A stretch of 64,000 bases of DNA, from positions 186,001 through 250,000 of the forward strand of contig NZ_OY787452.1 of the NCBI RefSeq assembly GCF_963678795.1. The letters run 5' to 3'. Below are positions 26,706-34,940 of this stretch, in pieces. Made by a program: the position numbers and the translations under genes. This DNA is from an uncultured Methanoregula sp. (lineage in GTDB: Archaea; Halobacteriota; Methanomicrobia; Methanomicrobiales; Methanospirillaceae). The notes below the pieces were generated by a model, which searched no databases, had not been told where the DNA came from, and saw only the letters and a program-made list of their open reading frames with translations. How positions within the stretch are numbered: position 1 is the first letter of the stretch; every line of letters starts with the position of its first letter.

Positions 26706-28073
26706 ATGGCTCCGGAAAATGCTGTCAGCGAGACGATTGCGATTGTGTTTATCATTTTTCTTGTCGTCATCCTTTCAGCCGTGATATTTGTTTTCTCAAG
26801 CGGGTTCTTCTCCCACATGAGCCAGGCTTCCTTTGTTGCACCACGGATCAGTGCGGAGACCATTGCGAACAAGGGCACTATCAGCCTCTTCAACCGGGGA
26901 GGGGATGTCATGTACCTGGATCCGCCCCCGCAGCTCCATTACAATATCCTGGGCGTCTATATCGATACTCCAGAGGGAAACTACCGGGTAGATCCCCTTC
27001 CGGGAACTGCGGAATTCCGGCCCGGGACAACCCTCTATATATTCAAGGATGCCGGCGGGTACCGGATAACGGGTGACCCGTCGGTCATAGCTTCGGGAAC
27101 CGTAGAATCGATACCCACGGGGGATGTTGCAGTCCGGCTTATCGATGAGAACACACAGGTCCTTATCTCAAAATGGGGTGAAGTCCATGGATCCGGGCCG
27201 GTCCCGACACCTACGACAGCACCGACAACCCTGCCCACGACGCCGCCCACGTCACAACCAACCACAATCCCGACCACCGTACCGACAACGGGGCCGACAC
27301 CGCAGCCTGCCCCGCCCGTAGTGGATTTCAGCGGGACTCCGGTTGCCGGATCCGTTCCCCTTGAGGTCATGTTTACGGACAGGTCAACCGGCAATCCGGA
27401 CCGCTGGACCTGGGATTTCGGGGATGCACCTGAAGCCGGGAGCACGTCCGGCGCCCGGAACCCCACCCACCAGTACACGAAGCAGGGAACCTATTCCGTG
27501 ACCCTTACCGCAGGAAATGCTGCCGGCACCAACACTACAACCCGGAATAACTATATCACGGTAACGGAACCGGAAGCAGTGTCGTACCTTGAACTGGAGA
27601 CCATGAAGCCATCCCGCCTCCTCCAGGGCGGGGCCCTGCAGGTACGGGTGACCGGACCGTACTCGTCCATTGTCTTTGGTAAGCAAACCTATGATCTGGA
27701 TGCAGGGGACGAGATACGGCTGGTCATCGGTTCGGATCCGGAGGGGCACATCGATATCACTCCCACCCAGATCCAGACGTTTGATTTCGATGATGTGCGG
27801 CTTTATATCAATAACCGGGACATGGGGTCCGACACGGTCTCGAAGATCTGGGTGAACGGGTATGACCAGCTCACATCCACCCTTACGATCGAGGTGCCTT
27901 CCACATCTGCCTGGACCCAGTTCACGGTGAACGGCATCACTAAGATCAACGGGGAGAGCAGCGCTTCGATCCGGATTGCCGGGATACAGCCGACAACAAA
28001 AACCCTCCTGCTCGAGAATCAGCGGGACCATATCACGTTCCGTGGCGGTGCGAAAGGATACAGCATCTCATGA
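26706..28073 (+). CDS. type IV pilin-like surface protein with PKD domain
   Basis: A 455-residue protein. The N-terminus ENAVSETIAIVFIIFLVVIL is an archaeal type IV pilin-like hydrophobic segment. A globular domain (about 40-150) follows, then a Thr/Pro linker (about 165-205), a PKD domain (207-290; WTWDFGD and the YSVTLTAGNAAG strand), and a C-terminal beta domain. It is likely displayed on the cell surface, either as a pilin-like subunit or anchored by the N-terminal helix. The preceding 80 bases separate it from a divergent membrane gene. No pilin peptidase or assembly ATPase is nearby. Confidence 0.85.
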   Translation: MAPENAVSETIAIVFIIFLVVILSAVIFVFSSGFFSHMSQASFVAPRISAETIANKGTISLFNRGGDVMYLDPPPQLHYNILGVYIDTPEGNYRVDPLPGTAEFRPGTTLYIFKDAGGYRITGDPSVIASGTVESIPTGDVAVRLIDENTQVLISKWGEVHGSGPVPTPTTAPTTLPTTPPTSQPTTIPTTVPTTGPTPQPAPPVVDFSGTPVAGSVPLEVMFTDRSTGNPDRWTWDFGDAPEAGSTSGARNPTHQYTKQGTYSVTLTAGNAAGTNTTTRNNYITVTEPEAVSYLELETMKPSRLLQGGALQVRVTGPYSSIVFGKQTYDLDAGDEIRLVIGSDPEGHIDITPTQIQTFDFDDVRLYINNRDMGSDTVSKIWVNGYDQLTSTLTIEVPSTSAWTQFTVNGITKINGESSASIRIAGIQPTTKTLLLENQRDHITFRGGAKGYSIS

Positions 28074-28136
28074 AAGACCTGCTCGTTCCCCCTGCATCGC
28101 GATCAGATTATTAGGATACCGGATCCATCACTCATT

Positions 28137-28400
28137 ATGTCTCTTGCATTCATTCTTACACCTGTAGCAATTGCCCTGGAACTGGTCATCGGCGGTTTGG
28201 GCATATACGCGGGGTATACCCTGAAAAAAACCTGCGGATACCCGTTTGCCGTAACATTCCTCATCTTTGCCCTTTTTGATTACTTCGGATCGCGGGGTGT
28301 TTCGACCGAGATCCTCTCGGTTCTCAATATTATTGCCGTGCTTGCATCCCTGGTCGGGATGTACCTTCTTGTACGGGAGAATCTGACCAAAACATCATAA
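28137..28400 (+). CDS. small membrane protein
   Basis: An 87-residue protein with three hydrophobic helices (residues about 3-26, 35-50, 58-78), containing GLGIYAGYTLKKTCGYPF. It follows the pilin-like gene by 63 bases and may share its transcript. Function unknown. Confidence 0.7.
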   Translation: MSLAFILTPVAIALELVIGGLGIYAGYTLKKTCGYPFAVTFLIFALFDYFGSRGVSTEILSVLNIIAVLASLVGMYLLVRENLTKTS

Positions 28401-28901
28401 CCCGGCCGGCCTCAGAAACCCGGCGGTCCGTTTTGGATATCCGGACCCGCTCCCGGGTGTAAGAGGGCATCGGCCCCCACGATGACAATGAGACACCACG
28501 GCTCCCGGCCTGCCGGTTTACCGGCCAGCATCACGATCGTTGCCCCGCCCCGGCTCTTCGTGCACTGCATGTTGTTGGAGCGGGGCATATCGAGGCGGAC
28601 CCGCCCGGTCTTCCGGTGCCGGTATCCCGCATCAGGCCATGCACATTTCCAACGCATTGGAATAACCCCGGCTATCAGGTAATTATTAATACAACCCGGT
28701 TGTCTTTAGACACATGGCACAGGAGCACCTGTATCCCGTTTACAGGACAATACGACGACCAGCAGGGTCCGGGTTCATAGCAGATGCTGCAGGCCGGGTT
28801 GCCCGGTATTTTTTTCTGTCACATTACGTACCCGTTGCCCAAAAAAGGATGGTTACGTTGTCCTGAAACTGACAGGTGCGTCTGTGCAAGGTGGAATGCA
28901 C
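28401..28901. other. intergenic region before the chitinase
   Basis: Holds a truncated gene copy (28517-28621) and the upstream region of the chitinase gene. ATTATTAATACAACC near 28682 is a TATA-like tract, but it is more than 200 bases from the chitinase start. Nothing else is recognised. Confidence 0.5.
28517..28621 (-). pseudogene. 3' fragment of the gene at 31300-32262
   Basis: About 105 bases encode RKTGRVRLDMPRSNNMQC and SRGGATIVMLAGK, matching RKVGRVRLDMHRSNNKQC and SWGGATIVRLAGG at the end of the 320-residue protein. DNA is about 90% the same by eye. Only the last tenth of the gene is present and the reading frame continues into unrelated sequence. Confidence 0.75.
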
Positions 28902-31028
28902 ATGACTACCAACAACCGTTTACTGTTCATCCTTGCAGGGATCTGTATGATCGCCTGCATGGCGATCCCGGTCAATGCATGGCAGGATCAGGTTTTCTCA
29001 CCCTTTGTCGATACCGGGCTGTACCCGGACCAGCCACTTTCAACTATATCCGGTTCTACCGGCGTCCGGTATTACACTCTCGCTTTCATCACGGGCAGCA
29101 GTTCGGGAGCGCCCATGTGGGCGGGAACGATCCCGGTTAGCGACCACCACTATCTTGATGAAGTAAAAAAGGTCAGGGCAGCGGGTGGCGATGTGATCAT
29201 CTCGTTTGGAGGGGCAGACGGATCGGAACTGGCCACGCTGGTTACCGATGCGGATACGCTCCAGGCCCGCTACCAGTCGGTGATTGATGCATACGATGCG
29301 ACATGGATCGATTTCGATATCGAGGGTGCGGCAGTTACGGATACGGTCTCGGTTAACCGCAGGAACACCGTGATTGCCCGGCTCCAGGCAGCAAATCCCG
29401 GTCTCCGTGTCAGCTATACCCTCCCTGCTGAGCCCGATGGACTGACGGCTAACGGCCTGTCGATCCTCCGGAATGCAGCCGGAAATGGCGTACGGGTTAA
29501 TGTCGTCAATATTATGACTATGGATTTTGGAGCATATTACGCTCCCAACCCCGACGGGAAGATGGGAGATTATGCTGTCGAGGCTGCAGAAAGCGTGGAA
29601 AAACAGCTGCAGGTTTTATATCCTGAAAAGAGTTCTTCGCAGGTCTACAGGATGATCGGGATCACCCCCATGATCGGGCGAAACGATGTCCAGGCGGAAG
29701 TGTTCACGCTTGCCGATGCAAAAAAAGTCGAAGCATATGCAAAGGAACACGGCATCGGGCTGCTTGCGATGTGGTCACTTGCGAGGGACAATGGATCCGG
29801 GGCGGGTGCAGCCTGGGCGTCAGCAACATCCAGCGGCCTTGTGCAGGAAGATTTCGCATTCTCCAGAATTTTCAATGCGATCACCGGTTCTCAGCCGGTG
29901 ATTACGCCAACCCCAACGGTTACGTCAACCCCGGCCCCAACCGTGACCGTCACTGCGACACCCACGCCCGCCCCGACATCAACACCATCCGGTGATGTGA
30001 CGGCATGGAGGGCTGACGCGACTTATGTTAACGGTGACCGGGTCACTTACGGGGCAGATACCTATACGGCACAGTGGTGGACGAAAAATGAGATCCCCGG
30101 AAAAGCCGCGGTATGGAAACGGGTAACGACCGGCAGTTCAGGCCCGGTCGCATGGGATTCTTCAGCGGTTTATACTGCGGGAGATTTGGTAACCAGCAAC
30201 GGGTTGGTGTACCAGGCCCAGTGGTGGACAACCGGTGACATCCCCGGAACTGCCAGTGTCTGGAAACGGGTAACCTCCCCTGTCGTCACAACGACAACGG
30301 CACCGGCACCAACCGTGACCGTCACTGCGACACCCACGCCAGTCCCGACATCAACACCATCCGGTGATGTGACGGCATGGAGGGCTGACGCGACCTATGT
30401 TAACGGGAACCGGGTCACTTACGGGGCAGATACCTATACGGCACAGTGGTGGACGAAAAACGAGATCCCCGGAAAAGCCGCGGTATGGAAACGGGTAACG
30501 ACCGGCAGTTCAGGCCCGGTCGCATGGGATTCTTCAGCGGTTTATACTGCGGGAGATTTGGTAACCAGCAACGGGTTGGTGTACCAGGCCCAGTGGTGGA
30601 CAACCGGTGACATCCCCGGAACTGCCAGTGTCTGGAAACGGGTAACCTCCCCTGTCGTCACAACGACAACGGCACCGGCACCAACCGTGACCGTCACTGC
30701 GACACCCACGCCAGTCCCGACATCAACACCATCCGGTGATGTGACGGCATGGAGGGCTGACGCGACCTATGTTAACGGGAACCGGGTCACTTACGGGGCA
30801 GATACCTATACGGCACAGTGGTGGACGAAAAACGAGATCCCCGGAAAAGCCGCGGTATGGAAACGGGTCACAACCGCTGGTTCAACTCCCGTTGCATGGG
30901 ACACAACTGCTGTTTACACTGCGGGAGATACGGTGATCAGCAACGGACTGGTGTACCAGGCCCAGTGGTGGACAACCGGCGACATCCCCGGAACCGCCAG
31001 CGTCTGGAAACGGGTAACCAGCACATAG
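28902..31028 (+). CDS. secreted GH18 chitinase with six CBM5/12-like modules
   Basis: A 708-residue secreted enzyme. The signal peptide (LLFILAGICMIACMAIPVNA) is followed by a GH18-like barrel (about 30-330) with WIDFDIEG, the D-x-D-x-E catalytic signature whose Glu is the acid. Further blocks are VIISFGGAD and VNIMTMDFG. A Thr/Pro linker leads to three pairs of small chitin-binding modules (each with AWRADATYVNGD or AWDSSAVYTAGD and AQWWT...VWKRV). The start at 28902 has RBS-like GGTGG seven bases upstream; GTG 28884 and ATG 28896 are alternatives. It would bind and cut chitin or another GlcNAc polymer outside the cell. Confidence 0.9.
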   Translation: MTTNNRLLFILAGICMIACMAIPVNAWQDQVFSPFVDTGLYPDQPLSTISGSTGVRYYTLAFITGSSSGAPMWAGTIPVSDHHYLDEVKKVRAAGGDVIISFGGADGSELATLVTDADTLQARYQSVIDAYDATWIDFDIEGAAVTDTVSVNRRNTVIARLQAANPGLRVSYTLPAEPDGLTANGLSILRNAAGNGVRVNVVNIMTMDFGAYYAPNPDGKMGDYAVEAAESVEKQLQVLYPEKSSSQVYRMIGITPMIGRNDVQAEVFTLADAKKVEAYAKEHGIGLLAMWSLARDNGSGAGAAWASATSSGLVQEDFAFSRIFNAITGSQPVITPTPTVTSTPAPTVTVTATPTPAPTSTPSGDVTAWRADATYVNGDRVTYGADTYTAQWWTKNEIPGKAAVWKRVTTGSSGPVAWDSSAVYTAGDLVTSNGLVYQAQWWTTGDIPGTASVWKRVTSPVVTTTTAPAPTVTVTATPTPVPTSTPSGDVTAWRADATYVNGNRVTYGADTYTAQWWTKNEIPGKAAVWKRVTTGSSGPVAWDSSAVYTAGDLVTSNGLVYQAQWWTTGDIPGTASVWKRVTSPVVTTTTAPAPTVTVTATPTPVPTSTPSGDVTAWRADATYVNGNRVTYGADTYTAQWWTKNEIPGKAAVWKRVTTAGSTPVAWDTTAVYTAGDTVISNGLVYQAQWWTTGDIPGTASVWKRVTST
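29938..31015 (+). repeat. three 372-bp direct repeats in the chitinase gene
   Basis: The Thr/Pro linker plus two binding modules is repeated three times with a period of exactly 372 bases; units 1 and 2 are almost identical over their whole length, while the second module of unit 3 has diverged. This indicates very recent expansion and makes the locus prone to copy-number change. Confidence 0.9.
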
Positions 31029-31192
31029 AATGGCCAAAAAATACATCCCATGGAGATGTTCTCCTCATTTAAAAGTAAAAAATTTTTTTTCCTGTCGCAG
31101 TTGTCTGATTGATTCATCCCCAAACCCCCGGTCTGCAGTATGGAGGAGGGGACAGAGCCGGATACTTGTCAATTCTCCACTGCAGGGCGTGG

Positions 31193-31247
31193 GGATTCAT
31201 TGCTCACGGGAATATGGGGCATCAGCCCCCGTCAATGATATGAATCC
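31193..31247. terminator. nested inverted repeat between convergent genes
   Basis: GGATTCAT (31193-31200) pairs exactly with ATGAATCC (31240-31247), and an inner GGGG/CCCC stem sits between. It lies between the chitinase and the convergent unknown gene, so it may end either transcript. A T-run at about 31080-31090 just after the chitinase is a second candidate. Confidence 0.35.
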
Positions 31248-31299
31248 ACCCGCTCCCCGACGCCCTATACCTGTATCGAAAACCGCGGAAGATCTCCAT

Positions 31300-32262
31300 T
31301 TACCCTCCTGCCAGCCTCACGATCGTTGCCCCGCCCCAGCTCTTCGTGCACTGCTTGTTGTTGGAGCGGTGCATGTCGAGGCGGACCCGCCCGACCTTCC
31401 GGTGCCAGCGCCCGGTCGGCACCAGCTGTGCATAGGGTACCCGGAGATACTGGGCGAGACACCAGAGGGCATTGTTGTCATCTACGTCGTTGCTCACTTC
31501 ACCGGTGGTTTCAAGCCTTGTGAGGAACGAGGTCATGAAATCTTCAAGCGTCTTTCCGGTCTCCCCGGCATATTCCAAAGACTCCAGTACCCTGAGGTAT
31601 TCATTTGGCGAGAGCCCGATCTCCAGTTGTTTCCTGCCGCCGAGTGTCTTTCCCTCGCCCTGCTCCGGCTGGAAGGGATTGCTTTCAACAAGTCCCACCG
31701 ACCAGCCGGGGACGGCGCAGATGCCTGGGTTATGGATGACCTCGGATCTGGTCATTCCCCGGTGATTATCGGAATATTCTTTGGGAAAATAGACGAGGCG
31801 TTCGGCATCCAGCGCTTCCTGCAGGTTCTCCCAGATCCAGACATGTTTTTCTGCATTGACCCGTACCGGGATTTGCGGCTCATCGGCAGACCCGCGGGCC
31901 TGGAAGATCGTTTTTTCCGATCCGTGGCAGAGAATCGACGTTTCCATCCGGTCAATGAGATGGTGTGCCGGCATTGCGAGGGGCGTCAGTTCCAGGCAGC
32001 TGAACCCCTGGGGAATTTTTCTTTCTGTCAGGTCCCGGTTACGGACAAAGATCTTCTGTACCTGTTCATGGGTCGGGACGGGATACTCGGTTCCGTCAGA
32101 ACCCATAACGCCCGGACATCCCGATTGTGGCAGCCGGGCCAGGATTCCCGCCCGGTCCAGTGCCGTGATGATCCGGGCATATTCATTCTCCACGGAAAAA
32201 TCTCCGGGAGTGGGACGAGGGGCATTATTTTTTTCGGGTCCGCTCCCGGTCTGTCCGGTCAT
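31300..32262 (-). CDS. hypothetical protein, 320 residues
   Basis: A soluble protein I do not recognise. It has no signal peptide or membrane helix. Regions of note are HVWIWENLQEALDAERLVYF in the middle, LEIGLSPNEYLRVLESLEY, and the strongly basic conserved end RVRLDMHRSNNKQCTKSWGG. A second, truncated copy of that end lies on the other side of the chitinase gene, so the family is duplicated locally and the tail is under some selection or was copied recently. Role unknown. Confidence 0.75.
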   Translation of the reverse strand: MTGQTGSGPEKNNAPRPTPGDFSVENEYARIITALDRAGILARLPQSGCPGVMGSDGTEYPVPTHEQVQKIFVRNRDLTERKIPQGFSCLELTPLAMPAHHLIDRMETSILCHGSEKTIFQARGSADEPQIPVRVNAEKHVWIWENLQEALDAERLVYFPKEYSDNHRGMTRSEVIHNPGICAVPGWSVGLVESNPFQPEQGEGKTLGGRKQLEIGLSPNEYLRVLESLEYAGETGKTLEDFMTSFLTRLETTGEVSNDVDDNNALWCLAQYLRVPYAQLVPTGRWHRKVGRVRLDMHRSNNKQCTKSWGGATIVRLAGG

Positions 32263-32312
32263 TCAGATCAAAGTACCCGGTCCCGGGGGAAAAAGGTATG
32301 TACCGGCCCGGA

Positions 32313-32362
32313 GAGCAAAACCCACCGGGACATTTTCCCGCGTAAAATCTCGCTCCCGGGAA
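32313..32362 (+). repeat. dispersed repeat type 1, copy d
   Basis: GCAAAACCCACCGGGACA, then TTTTCCCGCGTAAAATCTCG and CTCCCGGG. Same block order and spacing as copy c at 21533. Confidence 0.55.
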
Positions 32363-32412
32363 ATCCATCCCCCCTGTTATTATTCGTCAGCCTGCCTCAT
32401 TTACGACAGGTC

Positions 32413-32600
32413 TGCCCTGCAAAATTGCGGGCCTGTATGGGCGGGGAGAAACGGGCTTTTCTGCAACCTGTCTGAAATGGATTTCCGCTGTGACCGGAGG
32501 CCGCTATGGATGGAATCTGGCCGGGAGGTCGTCTGGCCCGTTCCGGCAGCATCTTTTTTCAACCGGAAAAGAGGGGTTTCACTGAACCGGATGGGATAGT
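32413..32600 (+). repeat. dispersed repeat type 2, copy c
   Basis: Begins CTGCAAAATTGCGGGCCTGT, then ATGGGC, as at 21241. Later blocks (CTGCAACC, GGCCGCTATG, CAACCGGAAAAGAG, GAACCGGA) occur in the same order in the 21.3 kb copy, so homology extends about 190 bases. Confidence 0.5.
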
Positions 32601-32691
32601 GAGGCAAAACGGGGGATTATTGCGATAAGAGTATCTTTTTCCGGGGGCGGGGGTCTGTCGTTTGCGGGGAACCCTCATCCTGAGACAAATC

Positions 32692-33450
32692 TCACAGATA
32701 CCGCGGTCCTGCCCGGTACTCTGCTATCGTGTTCCGGTACATCCGGTTGAGGCTTTTGATGTCGCTGTTGATGGTAAAGATCGTCCTGTCCCGGCTGCCC
32801 AGTACAACGGCTTCCAGCTTCGGGCGGAGTGCATCGATCCGGCCGGAGATCTGCTGTGCCCGGGTGATATCAACACCCGTTTCGGCAAGGGTTCGCATCG
32901 TATAGTTGCGCTCCCGGGATTCCCGGTCAAACACAATAATCCGGGCACCGGCCTCCGAGAGCCAGAGGGGATCGGTCATGCCCTTCAGCGAGAGATCGAA
33001 TGCATTCACTGAGATATTGACGCTCGCTTGCATTCCTTCGGCAGTACCGTTAAAGAAAAGCAGCCGGGCATGTGTCTCTTCCTCGAACATGCGCGACTGG
33101 ACATGCATGTCATCCCGGAGATCATTGATCTGGTCTGCGGTCTGAACGACAGGGATTGAAGACGCTGCTGCCATGTAATCGTCCTCTGCCTGCCGGAGTC
33201 TCTCGGCCCCGTCACTTCCGCCGATCCCGTCGATGTAGGATATCACCCCGTCCATGCGGGCGTGCTGGGATGCACCGATATAGGCTGCATGGAGCTTGAG
33301 GGCAGCAATATTTGCGGGGCTGTCCCGTTCAAGGGGGTCTTTGCTTGCCGGGACCTCGATATTTTCCACTATGGCACAAACCGTGGGAACCACTATAAGG
33401 CAGATAAGAATGAGGCATAGGCACCCGACAGGGATTACCCGGTTATCCAT
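32692..33450 (-). CDS. membrane-anchored extracytoplasmic hypothetical protein
   Basis: A 252-residue protein with an N-terminal signal anchor (VIPVGCLCLILICLIVVPTV) and a mostly helical outer domain rich in Ala, Glu and Arg. Four-helix character and the absence of cysteines beyond the anchor resemble sensor-type extracellular domains, but there is no cytoplasmic part. Function unknown. It stands alone between repeat-rich DNA and a divergent DUF169 gene. Confidence 0.75.
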   Translation of the reverse strand: MDNRVIPVGCLCLILICLIVVPTVCAIVENIEVPASKDPLERDSPANIAALKLHAAYIGASQHARMDGVISYIDGIGGSDGAERLRQAEDDYMAAASSIPVVQTADQINDLRDDMHVQSRMFEEETHARLLFFNGTAEGMQASVNISVNAFDLSLKGMTDPLWLSEAGARIIVFDRESRERNYTMRTLAETGVDITRAQQISGRIDALRPKLEAVVLGSRDRTIFTINSDIKSLNRMYRNTIAEYRAGPRYL

Positions 33451-33719
33451 GAATTCTACACCCCAGTAGACTCCAGCAGATGGACAGCCACACGAAAACT
33501 CTGAAGTTATGGAACCCTATACATCTCCGCGGAAATATAGGTTTGGGTGGTGGCAGAAGCCTCCCGGTTTACCCGATGGTTTCCGGAATTGATTCACCGT
33601 TGTTGGATAATTTTTATACAACCGGATCAACTTAGCAACCATTATTTTTGATCACTTATACACAGTCAATTATAATCCGTCCGAAATCCCGGATTGATTT
33701 TTAGGGGGGTACAACAGCT

Positions 33720-34442
33720 ATGGCAGAGATGAAAACAGTAATCAACTATAGAGAGAGTGCGGAAACGTTGAAAAAACTCCTGGGCCTGAAAGGATCCCCG
33801 GTCGCGGTCCGGTTCGCCAACAAGAAGGAAGCGATCCCTCCGGGAATTCCGGAAATATCCGAGAAGATGCGGCACTGCATGATGGTGTCGGCAGCACGAA
33901 AAGAGGGAAAGATCTTTTACGCCACTTCGGCCGGGCACACCTGCAACGGGGGAGCATGGGCACTCGGTCTCCGGGAGATTACGGAAAGCCTGAAAAGCGG
34001 GGAATTCTATTTCAAGAACCTGGGAAAGTTCGAGAGCACCGCGTCGTGCAAGCGGATCATTGACAAGCTTCCCCATCTCGAATCCGGGTCAACGTACGCA
34101 ACAATGTATGCACCGCTTGAGAAAACACCATTCGATCCTCACGTGGTGATCATCGAGTCATCCCCGCTTGTCATGCTCAAGCTGGCCCAGAGTGCCATCT
34201 TCCGGATCGGCGGACGCATCCATCCTGAATTCTCAGGTATCCAGTCACTCTGTTCCGACACCTGCGTCCAGCCGCTCCTGACCGGAGAGCCCAATTATTC
34301 GCTTGGCTGTGACGGTTCCCGGTACTTTGCCAAGATTGACGATAACGAGATGGTGATGGGATTCCCCATCGAGCTGCTGCCCGAGATTATTACCGGGTTA
34401 AAAGTAGTAACCGCCGCATCAGGGTCGGTAAAACCCGTATAA
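33720..34442 (+). CDS. DUF169 family protein
   Basis: A 240-residue protein of the DUF169 family common in methanogens: the opening LKKLLGLKGSPVAVRFANKK, the cysteine segments MRHCMMVSAARK and GHTCNGGAWALGL, and SLCSDTCVQPLLTG with NYSLGCDGSR near the end. The conserved cysteines suggest metal or cofactor binding, but the function is not established. RBS-like GGGGGGT is 10 bases before the ATG. Confidence 0.85.
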   Translation: MAEMKTVINYRESAETLKKLLGLKGSPVAVRFANKKEAIPPGIPEISEKMRHCMMVSAARKEGKIFYATSAGHTCNGGAWALGLREITESLKSGEFYFKNLGKFESTASCKRIIDKLPHLESGSTYATMYAPLEKTPFDPHVVIIESSPLVMLKLAQSAIFRIGGRIHPEFSGIQSLCSDTCVQPLLTGEPNYSLGCDGSRYFAKIDDNEMVMGFPIELLPEIITGLKVVTAASGSVKPV

Positions 34443-34940
34443 TTTTTTCCATTTTTCCGGCCGGCCACTTCCCCGGTGAGCCAAAGCAGATCCGTAACCT
34501 CGGGTTCTGTAAGATCAACAGGATGAACGCATACGTAATGGGCAGTGCGTAAAGAGATCCTCTCCAAAAAAACATCTCTTATTCTTTTTTTCAGGCCGGG
34601 TCCTGACAAGCCGGTTTCGCGCCCTGCAGGGACCTGAATTCACCCGGTTGCGGATGTGCAGAAAAAAACGGATTGCGTTTGGATTTTATTGATTCCTGTT
34701 TTTTTGTTCCGGATTCTTCATCGAATCCCGGATTTCCCGGATATAATCCAGCAGCCATGAATGATAGGCCTCTGCAAGGATGAGCGCTTCCACATGTGCA
34801 TTGCAGGAACAATTCTGGAGCCCGATAGTCCGGATTTCTTCGGGATACGGGCTGCCGGCAGAACAACTGCTGCAGGGAAAGACACTGTAGAACGAAAAGG
34901 AACTTTGATACCATGATCGGACAAAGCAGGTATGTTGACC
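34443..34940. other. intergenic region with a possible decayed gene
   Basis: Mostly unassigned. The minus strand between 34686 and about 34930 has an open frame described separately. The last 15 bases carry the RBS of the cardiolipin synthase gene (AGGT at 34928-34931). Confidence 0.45.
34686..34889 (-). pseudogene. possible small gene lacking a start codon
   Basis: The minus-strand frame ending at 34686 encodes FPCSSCSAGSPYPEEIRTIG, then NCSCNAHVEALILAEAYHS and WLLDYIREIRDSM, a composition that looks like real protein with a C-x2-C pair. No ATG, GTG or TTG opens the frame before it runs into the cardiolipin synthase gene. Either a truncated remnant or chance. Confidence 0.3.

Larger units (their letters stand above)
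32263..32691. other. non-coding stretch with two dispersed repeats
   Basis: No gene is supported. It contains dispersed repeat 1 (32313-32362) directly followed by dispersed repeat 2 (from 32413), the same pair of families that fill 20.0-21.6 kb. Confidence 0.6.

Noticed and set aside
26624..26911. Upstream extension of the small membrane gene
   Set aside because: It overlaps the promoter and first part of the divergent pilin-like gene on the other strand.
29938..31015. Regular 372-base repeats considered as a CRISPR-like array
   Set aside because: The units are in-frame protein modules of the chitinase, with no spacers.
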